A DNA stretch of 64,000 nt from Telluria antibiotica (lineage in GTDB: Bacteria; Pseudomonadota; Gammaproteobacteria; Burkholderiales; Burkholderiaceae_D). The number at the start of each line of letters is the position of its first letter. The first letter of the stretch is position 1. Shown one piece after another: positions 45,506 through 53,282 of this stretch. The notes beneath the pieces are model-generated. The model did not search any database, was not told where the DNA came from, and saw nothing but the letters and a program-made list of their open reading frames with translations. Both the position numbers and the translations under genes were made by a program. The DNA lies in the NCBI RefSeq assembly GCF_011682055.1, contig NZ_JAAQOM010000014.1:180876-244875 (forward strand), given 5' to 3'.

Positions 45506-47047
45506 ATGAACGGTAATTGCGTGCGAGACGTAGTGATCGTCGGAGGCGGTACGGCCGGTTGGATGACGGCTGCCGCCTTGTCGCGTCTGCTGCCGGGCGG
45601 ATATCGTCTGCGCCTGGTCGAATCCGACGAAATATCGACGATCGGCGTCGGCGAAGCCACTATCCCGAATATCCGCAATTACAATCATGCGCTCGGCATC
45701 GATGAGGATGACTTCATCCGTAACACCCAAGGCACCTTCAAGCTCGGAATCGAATTCGTCGATTGGAAAAATAGCGGAGAGTCGTATTTCCATGGCTTCG
45801 GCAAGATTGGGCGAGATCTGGGCGCACTCAAGTTCTATCAATATTGGCTGAAACTGCATCAGGCCGGTGAGGCGCCCGATCTCGGTGAGTTCTCGATCAA
45901 TACGCTGGCGCCGCGTCATGCCAAGTTCATGCGCGACGTCCAGAGCGTTCCGGACTCGCCGGTAGCGGATATCGGCTACGCTTTCCATTTCGACGCCGGC
46001 TTATATGCCCGATATCTGCGCCGCTATAGCGAAGCACGCGGCGTGGTCCGTATCGAAGGAAAGATCGTCGCTACGTGCCTGCGTGCCGAGGACGGCTTCA
46101 TCGAGGCGGTCGTCATGGAAAGTGGCGACCGTATCGCAGGGGATTTGTTCGTGGACTGTTCCGGCATGGCTGGACTGCTGATCGAAAAGGCCTTGCACAC
46201 GGGCTTCGAGGACTGGAGCCACTGGTTGCCGTGCAATCACGCGATTGCCGTGCCCTGCGAGTCGGTTGACCCATTATTGCCATACACGCGGTCAACTGCG
46301 CGTGCGGCTGGTTGGCAATGGCGCATTCCGCTGCAACATCGGATCGGAAACGGCCACGTCTTTTCGAGCGATTTCATGGATCCAAAGACAGCCGAAGAGA
46401 TTCTGATGCGCAATCTCGATGGCAAGCCGCTGGCCTCGCCGCGTCATATTCGCTTTACCACAGGCAAGCGAAAAAAGGGATGGAATAAGAACTGCGTAGC
46501 GATTGGATTGTCGGGCGGTTTTCTCGAGCCGCTCGAGTCTACCAGTATTCATCTGATTCAGACGGCAATTGCTCGCCTGGTCGAATTCTTCCCCGACAAA
46601 ACGTTCGATCGTGCCGAGATCGATGCCTTCAATGCCCAGGTTGATTTTGAATACGAGAGCATCCGTGACTTCCTTATCTTGCATTACAAGCTGAATGAGC
46701 GGAAAGACTCGGCGTTCTGGGCTTATTGTCGTGACATGGAGATTCCGGTAACATTGCAAGGCAAGATAGACCTATTCCAAAGTCACGGCCGAACCGTGCG
46801 CACGGGTGAGGAATTGTTTACCGACGTCAGCTGGGTGCAGGTGATGCATGGCCAGGGGCTCCGGCCGCGCAGCTATCATCCGCTGGTCGATCAGCGCTCG
46901 AACGACGAGGTCCGCAAATTCGTCACCGACGTTCAGGCAGTCATCCGGAAATGCGTGGATGTCATGCCCACCCATGCGGAATTCATTCGCAAACACTGTG
47001 CCGCTTTGGCGGCGAATCCGGTCCGGCGTTCCGGATTAGTTAGTTAA
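45506..47047 (+). CDS. Flavin-dependent (tryptophan-type) halogenase 1
   Basis: A protein of about 513 residues of the flavin-dependent tryptophan halogenase family. It has the FAD-binding GGGTAGWMTAAAL motif near the N-terminus, the active-site Lys region GTFKLGIEFVDWK, the WxWxIP signature in GWQWRIPLQHRIGNGHVFSS, and the substrate-side Glu in FLEPLESTSIHLIQ. Such enzymes use reduced flavin, oxygen and halide to make hypohalous acid, which the Lys delivers to an indole or other aromatic substrate. No dedicated flavin reductase is seen. An AAAAGGA ribosome site supports the ATG at 45506 over the one at 45500. The LacI gene starts 13 bases downstream and is probably co-transcribed. A paralogue is at 51624. 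Confidence 0.9.
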   Translation: MNGNCVRDVVIVGGGTAGWMTAAALSRLLPGGYRLRLVESDEISTIGVGEATIPNIRNYNHALGIDEDDFIRNTQGTFKLGIEFVDWKNSGESYFHGFGKIGRDLGALKFYQYWLKLHQAGEAPDLGEFSINTLAPRHAKFMRDVQSVPDSPVADIGYAFHFDAGLYARYLRRYSEARGVVRIEGKIVATCLRAEDGFIEAVVMESGDRIAGDLFVDCSGMAGLLIEKALHTGFEDWSHWLPCNHAIAVPCESVDPLLPYTRSTARAAGWQWRIPLQHRIGNGHVFSSDFMDPKTAEEILMRNLDGKPLASPRHIRFTTGKRKKGWNKNCVAIGLSGGFLEPLESTSIHLIQTAIARLVEFFPDKTFDRAEIDAFNAQVDFEYESIRDFLILHYKLNERKDSAFWAYCRDMEIPVTLQGKIDLFQSHGRTVRTGEELFTDVSWVQVMHGQGLRPRSYHPLVDQRSNDEVRKFVTDVQAVIRKCVDVMPTHAEFIRKHCAALAANPVRRSGLVS

Positions 47048-47060
47048 TTTCGAGGGAATC

Positions 47061-48089
47061 GTGGCCACGATCAAGGATGTTGCCCGACTCGCAAACGTTG
47101 GTCCGGCAACTGCGTCGCGTGTCGTTAGCGGGAAAGGTTCGGTGTCGCCGGCGACGCTCGAACGCGTCAAGAAGGCGATCGAACAATTGGATTATCGCCC
47201 ATCGCATGCGGCAAGATCGCTGCTGTCTGGATCGTCGAAGATGATTGGTGTCTACATCCCGGCGTTGAAGGGGGCGTTTTTCGCGCCCATCCTTTCGGCG
47301 ATCGACATGGTGTTGCGGGAGGTCGGCCTAAACACGGTCATTGCGTTCGGCTCAGGAGCTGGCGATGGGCGACGCCAGGCAATTGATGGCATCGAATTCC
47401 TGTTGGAGCGCGGCTGCGACGGCATCATCGTGATGACCGGTGCGCTGTCCGACGAGGATATCCTGGCGTTCGTCAAGAAAGAGTCCCGCATGGTCGTCAT
47501 GAACCAACACTTGAACGGCATCCCCGATCAGTGTTTTGCAATTGACCACCGGCGCGGGGGCATGCTCGCGGCACGTGCATTCCTGGAGCATGGCCATCGT
47601 CGGATCGCCGTTATCCAAGGCCCGTCGACTTCTCCCGACAACGTCGAGCGCGTCGATGGATTTCTCTCGGAACTGGCGGCGAACGGCATCGACGTGTCAG
47701 CCGTATGGATGACGGAGAGCGACTTCACTACCGAAGGCGGCCGGGATGGGGCGAGGGAGCTTCTTGCGTCCGGATACAAGTTTACCGCGCTTTTTTGTGC
47801 CAACGATGAAATGGCGGCCGGCGCGATATCACATTTCCATGTCTCAGGCATCGCAGTGCCGCGCGACGTCTCGGTCGTCGGCTACGACGACACGCCCCTC
47901 GCCGAGTTCTTGGCGCCTCCGTTGACAACCGTACATATTCCCTGGCGCGAAGTCGTCATTAGCGCGGTCAACGCCTTGCTCAACCATTGTTATCAGTTGA
48001 GGCGGCCGGTTGAACGGCGATTCCCGATCAGCATGACATGTCGCGATTCGCTGGCAAAAGCGCCGGACCTTGGGGCGGCAGACGCGTAG
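47061..48089 (+). CDS. LacI-family transcriptional regulator
   Basis: A 342-residue LacI/GalR repressor. The N-terminal helix-turn-helix and hinge are clear (ATIKDVARLANVGPATASRVV, then VKKAIEQLDYRPSHAARSL). A periplasmic-binding-protein-like sensor domain follows (MIGVYIPALKGAFFAPIL, VVGYDDTPLAEFLAPPLTTV). It begins with GTG at 47061, with a GAGGGA ribosome site. It lies between halogenase 1 and the TonB receptor, in the middle of seven copies of a palindromic site of the LacI type, so it is the natural candidate to bind them. The inducer is probably a beta-glucan oligosaccharide or glucose derivative, by context. Confidence 0.93.
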   Translation: MATIKDVARLANVGPATASRVVSGKGSVSPATLERVKKAIEQLDYRPSHAARSLLSGSSKMIGVYIPALKGAFFAPILSAIDMVLREVGLNTVIAFGSGAGDGRRQAIDGIEFLLERGCDGIIVMTGALSDEDILAFVKKESRMVVMNQHLNGIPDQCFAIDHRRGGMLAARAFLEHGHRRIAVIQGPSTSPDNVERVDGFLSELAANGIDVSAVWMTESDFTTEGGRDGARELLASGYKFTALFCANDEMAAGAISHFHVSGIAVPRDVSVVGYDDTPLAEFLAPPLTTVHIPWREVVISAVNALLNHCYQLRRPVERRFPISMTCRDSLAKAPDLGAADA

Positions 48090-48144
48090 CCGCCGCGCGG
48101 GCATCGATAGATTTTCAATAAAACGACAGGTAGCATCGCTGGCA

Positions 48145-48200
48145 TTGACATGGGGCAGAATGTATATCTATACTGCTTGCCATGAATGGAATCGATTCCA
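48145..48200 (+). promoter_or_regulatory. Promoter-operator module A of the glucan operon
   Basis: TTGACA (48145-48150), 18 bases, TATACT (48169-48174), then the perfect palindrome TGGAATCGATTCCA (48187-48200). This is a near-consensus sigma-70 promoter with an operator just past the start site. The region 48090-48670 contains no convincing gene. Confidence 0.82.
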
Positions 48201-48313
48201 ATCATATTTGGATCGACCGATTCGCATCGGCGATCCTGGGTGATATTTCGATTCTTTCGATATTCATGACGGTTGAGACGCATCCGTAAATAAGATGCAA
48301 AGGCAGCCATCGC

Positions 48314-48370
48314 TTGCATGACGTGAGACCGCCTTCTGTATGCATTAGATAAAAAGTGGAATGCATTCCA
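48314..48370 (+). promoter_or_regulatory. Promoter-operator module B
   Basis: TTGCAT (48314-48319), a weak -10-like TATGCA (48339-48344), and the perfect palindrome TGGAATGCATTCCA (48357-48370). The promoter part is degenerate, but the spacing (43 bases) matches module A. Confidence 0.55.
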
Positions 48371-48469
48371 ATCCGCCTCTGCCCTGGCGTTAAAGCGGAG
48401 AGGGCAACGACCGGATCGATCGCTCCAGCCAGTTGCCTCTCGAACATTGGCACGCTGCTCCGACAATCG

Positions 48470-48526
48470 TTGTGCCGATCGATCGAAAGCAGGTAATGCC
48501 GACAAAAATTGGAATGCATTCCAATT
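48470..48526 (+). promoter_or_regulatory. Promoter-operator module C
   Basis: TTGTGC (48470-48475), 18 bases, TAATGC (48494-48499), then AATTGGAATGCATTCCAATT (48507-48526), identical to the operator before GH5. It lies 145 bases upstream of the receptor start codon. Confidence 0.6.
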
Positions 48527-48670
48527 ATGTGTTGTAAAACGTGAACACGGTGCCGGAATGCAGATGTCCGGCGCCGCAAGCGATTTGCCGACCGGACGAA
48601 CGGTCGGCCTGAACGCCGCGATTCTGGTCATCTGCCGTAACATCAATATCAATACCGAAGGAGACAGGGT

Positions 48671-51547
48671 ATGACTACCAATGAGGGCCGTTTGTCCAAA
48701 CGCGCCGAGATGAATCAAACAAATAATAAATCCGCTGGGCCCGCGTGCTTTCGCTTGCGGCCGATTGCAGCGGTATGCGCAGGTCTGCTCGGCGGAACTC
48801 TGACCCTGGCCCAAGCCCCAGCGGTGGCGCAACAGGCGGACAATGCGAGTTCAGGTCAATCTCAGGGCGCACCGGAGGTGCAGTCCGTGGTCGTGACGGG
48901 CATTCGTGCCGGTATCGAAGGCTCGATCAATAAAAAGAAGAACTCTGACTCGATCATTGAAGCGATCACGTCGGAAGACATCGGCAAACTTCCGGACGTC
49001 AGTATTGCGGAAGCCATGTCACGTATGCCGGGGCTGGCGGCGCAACAAGTCAACGGCCGTGCACAAGTTATCGCCATCCGCGGCCTCGCTCCGGATTTCG
49101 CGGGTACCGTTCTGAACGGTCGCGAGCAGGCATCGGTCGGCACCAATCGCGGTGTGGAATTCGACCAGTATCCCGCCGAGTTGGTGTCGGCAGTCGTCGT
49201 TTACAAGACGCCCGACGCGGCCCTGCTCGGGCAGGGGTTGTCGGGTACGGTGGATCTGGACACGGTGCGGCCGCTGGCGTTCCGTCAGCGCAATGTCGTT
49301 GTGAACGTCCGCGGTGAACATAATTCCCTCGGTAATCAAAATCATGGTTACGGAGGAACGTCGGGGAATGGCAAGCGCTATAGCCTTTCGTATATCGACC
49401 AGTTCGCGGACCGGACCATCGGCCTCGCCATCGGTTATGCACACCTGGACGCGCCGGGGCAACAGCACGAGTACCAGACGTGGGGCTGGCAGACGGATAG
49501 TAACTGTATCGCGCACCAGACCGATTGGGGCTGCCGTCCCGTTTCCGGCACGAGCCCGGGTAACGCGTATTACCTGTCCGGCTTCCAGGCCGAAGCCCTT
49601 TCGCGGAACGATAAGCGCGATGGCCTCATGGCCTCTCTCGAGTACCGTCCGAACAGCGATCTGCACAGCACCCTGGACCTGTATTACTCGAAGTTCAAGC
49701 AAGTCGAGGTCATGCGCGGCTTGATGGGAAGTATCGGCGACGGTTGGGGCGTGCCAAGCAGTACTTTCAGCAATGTCGGCACAACGGCCGTCGGCGGCCA
49801 GTCGGTCGTCACGTCGGTGACCACCGGCTTCGTCCCCAACGTGGTCGTCCGCAACGACTTCAACCGGCGCGACGACGCGTTGAAATCGGCCGGGTGGAAT
49901 GTCGACAAGAAGATTGGCGATTGGCACGCCATTGCCGATCTGAGCTACTCCAACGCCCGCCGCGCGGAAGCGATCTACGAAACCTACTCCGGTCCGGCCA
50001 CTTCGCCGACCTTGTCCCTCGTCACGCCAACGGGCCCGGGCTTCCCGACGTTTTCATTCTCGTCTTCGCTGTCGGACCCCGGAACCATCCAGCTGACCGA
50101 TGCCGCAGGCTGGGGCGGCAAGACGCCCCAGCTGGGCAGAAAGCAATTCAATACGCAGAATGACGTCATCCGTGCGGTCAGGCTGCATGGGACACGAGAG
50201 GTCGACTGGGGCATCTTCAACAATATCGATGTCGGCCTCAATGTCACGCGCCGCGACAAGACTCGCGATTTCAGCGTGTATTTCGCGCGGATGGCGGACG
50301 GCTCGCTGAGCCAGCAAGTGTCGCCGTCTCTGTTGACTACGCCGACTTCGCTCGCCTTCGTCGGCGTTCCCTCCGTCCTGAGCTATGACGTCAACGCCGT
50401 CACCGACCAATACTATACGCTGGAGCGCAACCTGAGCCTCGGCCCGGGCGGGGACTACGGCAAGATTTTCGGCGTCCACGAGAAGATTTCCACTGCATAC
50501 GTCAAGCTGGACATCGACACCGCGGTCGGTCAGATCCCGGTGCAAGGCAACGTCGGCGTCCAGGCTGTCCACAGCAAGCAGGATTCCACTGCGTACGCGT
50601 TCGATGGCCAGGGACACCCCATCGGCACCATCGATCCGGGCGCGTCGTATAACGACTACTTGCCCAGCCTGAATTTGGCAGCGGACATCGGCGGCAATCG
50701 CAAGCTTCGCCTTGGCCTGGCGAAGACTATGGCGCGACCGCGCATCGACGACATGAATGCGTCGGCTTCGGTGGGCGTGGACCCGACCTCCCACCAATGG
50801 TCCGGTGGGGGCGGCAATCCGAAACTGCAGCCCTGGCGCGCGAAATCGTTCGACCTGTCGCTGGAACAATATATCGGCAAACGCAGCTATATAGCGGGCG
50901 CATTCTTCTACAAGAAGCTCGACAGCTACATTTACCAATCCACCATTCCGTACGACTTCAGCAGCTTCATCAACCCGACGCCGGCAGTGGTACCGGCCTC
51001 CAATATCGGTCCGTACTCGACGCAGACGAACGGCAAGGGCGGCCGTGTGCGCGGCGTCGAACTGAGCGCGGCGCTCGATGGCGGGCTGTTGCATCCGTCG
51101 TTGTCGGGTTTCGGTGTGATCGCGACGACTTCTTATACCGACAGTTCCATCAAGGTGAGCGGTCCCGATTCGACCCAGGCCTGGCAAACGTTGCCAGGGC
51201 TGTCGAAAGTGGTGGCGGGCCTGACCTTGTACTACGAGGACCACGGTTATTCGTTCCGGGTCAGCGATCGCTATCGTTCGGACTATCGCGGAGAGTACGC
51301 CTACCTGTTCGGATCCACTTCTCTGTACCGGACGCTGGCTCAGAACAAGATCGACCTGCAGGCGAGTTACGAGCTTCAGGACGGACCAGCCAAGGGCTTG
51401 CAGTTCCTGTTCCAGGTGGGGAATGTCACCAATGCGCCCGATCGCAGTATCCAGGACGGCACCGGCTTCAATGGAATTGCGCAGCCGAAGGACTACAACA
51501 CCTACGGCCGACAAATCCTCTTGGGCATGAACTACAAGTTCCACTGA
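48671..51547 (+). CDS. TonB-dependent receptor of the glucan operon
   Basis: A 958-residue outer-membrane receptor with signal peptide (LLGGTLTLAQAPAVAQQ) and TonB-box (VQSVVVTGIRAGI). Its plug is of the carbohydrate-receptor subfamily: SIIEAITSEDIGKLPDVSIAEAMSRMPGL and RGLAPDFAGTVLNGREQASVG. The barrel ends ILLGMNYKFH. A GAAGGAGA ribosome site precedes the ATG. It heads a plus-strand run of nine genes and is preceded by three LacI-type operators. In Xanthomonas and Caulobacter, receptors of this kind import oligosaccharides together with LacI control and are often adjacent to halogenase-like genes. Here the substrate is probably a beta-glucan oligosaccharide, inferred from the GH5, GH3 and glucokinase neighbours. 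Confidence 0.93.
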   Translation: MTTNEGRLSKRAEMNQTNNKSAGPACFRLRPIAAVCAGLLGGTLTLAQAPAVAQQADNASSGQSQGAPEVQSVVVTGIRAGIEGSINKKKNSDSIIEAITSEDIGKLPDVSIAEAMSRMPGLAAQQVNGRAQVIAIRGLAPDFAGTVLNGREQASVGTNRGVEFDQYPAELVSAVVVYKTPDAALLGQGLSGTVDLDTVRPLAFRQRNVVVNVRGEHNSLGNQNHGYGGTSGNGKRYSLSYIDQFADRTIGLAIGYAHLDAPGQQHEYQTWGWQTDSNCIAHQTDWGCRPVSGTSPGNAYYLSGFQAEALSRNDKRDGLMASLEYRPNSDLHSTLDLYYSKFKQVEVMRGLMGSIGDGWGVPSSTFSNVGTTAVGGQSVVTSVTTGFVPNVVVRNDFNRRDDALKSAGWNVDKKIGDWHAIADLSYSNARRAEAIYETYSGPATSPTLSLVTPTGPGFPTFSFSSSLSDPGTIQLTDAAGWGGKTPQLGRKQFNTQNDVIRAVRLHGTREVDWGIFNNIDVGLNVTRRDKTRDFSVYFARMADGSLSQQVSPSLLTTPTSLAFVGVPSVLSYDVNAVTDQYYTLERNLSLGPGGDYGKIFGVHEKISTAYVKLDIDTAVGQIPVQGNVGVQAVHSKQDSTAYAFDGQGHPIGTIDPGASYNDYLPSLNLAADIGGNRKLRLGLAKTMARPRIDDMNASASVGVDPTSHQWSGGGGNPKLQPWRAKSFDLSLEQYIGKRSYIAGAFFYKKLDSYIYQSTIPYDFSSFINPTPAVVPASNIGPYSTQTNGKGGRVRGVELSAALDGGLLHPSLSGFGVIATTSYTDSSIKVSGPDSTQAWQTLPGLSKVVAGLTLYYEDHGYSFRVSDRYRSDYRGEYAYLFGSTSLYRTLAQNKIDLQASYELQDGPAKGLQFLFQVGNVTNAPDRSIQDGTGFNGIAQPKDYNTYGRQILLGMNYKFH

Positions 51548-51567
51548 TAACGCGTACCGCGACCCGT

Positions 51568-51597
51568 CTGTCCGCAGGTCGCACGGCTTGCGGACAG
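51568..51597 (+). promoter_or_regulatory. Stem-loop between receptor and halogenase 2
   Basis: Stem CTGTCCGCA / TGCGGACAG (9 bp, 12-base loop) without a T tract. It may stabilise the 3' end of a processed receptor mRNA, or attenuate downstream expression. Confidence 0.5.
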
Positions 51598-51623
51598 AGG
51601 GTCTCTGCTTTGGGGATCGAACA

Positions 51624-53171
51624 ATGTCACTAAAACAACTGCGGCGCGTCGTCGTTGTCGGCGGCGGCTCGGCGGGGTGGATGGTTGCGGCCGCGCTTTC
51701 CAGACTCTTGCTGCGCGACGATGGGCGCGAACACTGGACGATCGAATTGATCGAGTCCGAGGAGATTGGTACCGTCGGGGTCGGCGAGGGAACGATTCCG
51801 GCGATCAGGGCATTCAATTCGGCGCTGGGCATCAGCGAAGACGAGTTTCTTCGAGAAACGAAGGGAACGTTCAAGCTCGGTATCGAATTCGTCGGCTGGA
51901 ACGCACCGGGTAGCCGATATTTTCATGGGTTCAGCGACGTCGGACGGCCAATCGATGGGGTGCCATTCCATCAGTACTGGCTGCGCTTGCGCAAGGCCGG
52001 ATTCGCTCATGATTTCGCGGATTACTCGATCAATTCGGTAGCGGCGCTTCAGGGCCGTTTCATCCGGCCACGGCAGGACATGGCGCACTCACCCCTCGGC
52101 GAGATTGGTCATGCATTTCATTTCGATGCGAACCTGTACGGCCGCTATCTGCGCCGGCGCGCCGAGCAGCAGGGCGTCGTGCGGACCGAAGGCCGTATTG
52201 GCGAGGTCTTGCGCGATCCGCACAATGAAAACATCGCGGGACTGCGTCTGTCCGACGGCCGGCTGATCGAGGGGGATTTGTTCATCGATTGCTCCGGCAT
52301 GCGCGCGCTACTGATCGAGCAGACCTGCGCGGCTGGCTTCGAGAACTGGTCGCATTGGTTGCCGTGCGATCGCGCGCTCGCCGTGCCGTCGGAATCGGCC
52401 TTGCCGTTGTTGCCGTACACGCGCTCGACTGCGCGTTCCGCGGGATGGCAATGGCGGATACCGCTCCAGCACCGCATCGGCAATGGCCACGTGTATTCGA
52501 GCGCCTTCATGCAGGACCGCGAAGCGGCAGATGTGCTGCTGAGTACTCTCGATGGCAAGCCGCTGGCCGAGCCGCGACTGCTCCGGTTTGCCGCCGGCCG
52601 CAGGAAGCGCACCTGGGTCGGCAACTGCGTCGCCATCGGCTTGTCGAGCGGCTTCGTCGAGCCGCTGGAATCGACCAGCATTCACCTGGTCCAGTCGGCC
52701 ATTACGCGGCTGATGGACCTGTTTCCTCATGCGGGCCTCGACGCCGCCGACATCGCCGCGTACAACCGCCAGACGCAGTTCGAACTCGAGCGAATTCGCG
52801 ACTTCATCGTTCTGCATTACAAGCTCACGACGCGCGCTGATTCTCCATTCTGGAATTATTGCCGGGAGATGCCGATTCCCGACACATTGGCCGAAAAGTT
52901 GGAGCTGTTTACCTCGAACGCGCGGATCCATCGGGTCGATACGGAACTGTTCCGCGAATCGAGCTGGGTCCAGGTCATGCTTGGGCAGGGTTTGGTCCCG
53001 AACGGATATCACCCCGTTTGCGATATTCATCCCCTGCCGCGGCTGCGGGCGTTTGCCGACGATATCCGGGACATCGTCGGCCGTTGCGCGGCCACGATGC
53101 CGATGCATGAGGATTTTATTGCCAGCTCTTGCCGGGCACGGGACGAAGATCATTTCACCGTGCCGACATAG
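51624..53171 (+). CDS. Flavin-dependent (tryptophan-type) halogenase 2
   Basis: A protein of about 515 residues, paralogous to halogenase 1. It has the FAD motif VVVGGGSAGWMVAAAL, the active-site Lys in GTFKLGIEFVGW, the WxWxIP signature in GWQWRIPLQHRIGNGHVYSS, and the Glu in FVEPLESTSIHLVQ. The two proteins share most of their length and differ mainly near the ends. The ATG at 51624 has a TGGGGA ribosome site; the frame extends to 51588. It follows the receptor by about 75 bases containing a hairpin. No flavin reductase is nearby. Whether it truly halogenates in this sugar context, or acts as another flavin enzyme, cannot be told from sequence. Confidence 0.9.
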   Translation: MSLKQLRRVVVVGGGSAGWMVAAALSRLLLRDDGREHWTIELIESEEIGTVGVGEGTIPAIRAFNSALGISEDEFLRETKGTFKLGIEFVGWNAPGSRYFHGFSDVGRPIDGVPFHQYWLRLRKAGFAHDFADYSINSVAALQGRFIRPRQDMAHSPLGEIGHAFHFDANLYGRYLRRRAEQQGVVRTEGRIGEVLRDPHNENIAGLRLSDGRLIEGDLFIDCSGMRALLIEQTCAAGFENWSHWLPCDRALAVPSESALPLLPYTRSTARSAGWQWRIPLQHRIGNGHVYSSAFMQDREAADVLLSTLDGKPLAEPRLLRFAAGRRKRTWVGNCVAIGLSSGFVEPLESTSIHLVQSAITRLMDLFPHAGLDAADIAAYNRQTQFELERIRDFIVLHYKLTTRADSPFWNYCREMPIPDTLAEKLELFTSNARIHRVDTELFRESSWVQVMLGQGLVPNGYHPVCDIHPLPRLRAFADDIRDIVGRCAATMPMHEDFIASSCRARDEDHFTVPT

Positions 53172-53282
53172 GCACCGGCCGTCCGGCCTTTCTTCAACCG
53201 CCCGGGTGTCGTCCCGTCATAGCAGGCGCCTCCTTGGTGGCCATCCACAGATGACGCGGCGCAGAACCCAATTACATTCACC

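Noticed and set aside
48447..48674. Short frame in the leader of the glucan receptor gene as a leader peptide
   Set aside because: It covers an operator, lacks a ribosome site, and overlaps the receptor start out of frame.
43842..48832. The peptide pattern NWNAF(Q/H)F recurring at the starts of several open frames near 43.9, 48.5 and 48.8 kb
   Set aside because: It is the palindrome TTGGAATGCATTCCAA read as codons, not a protein motif; the true starts lie downstream or on the other strand.
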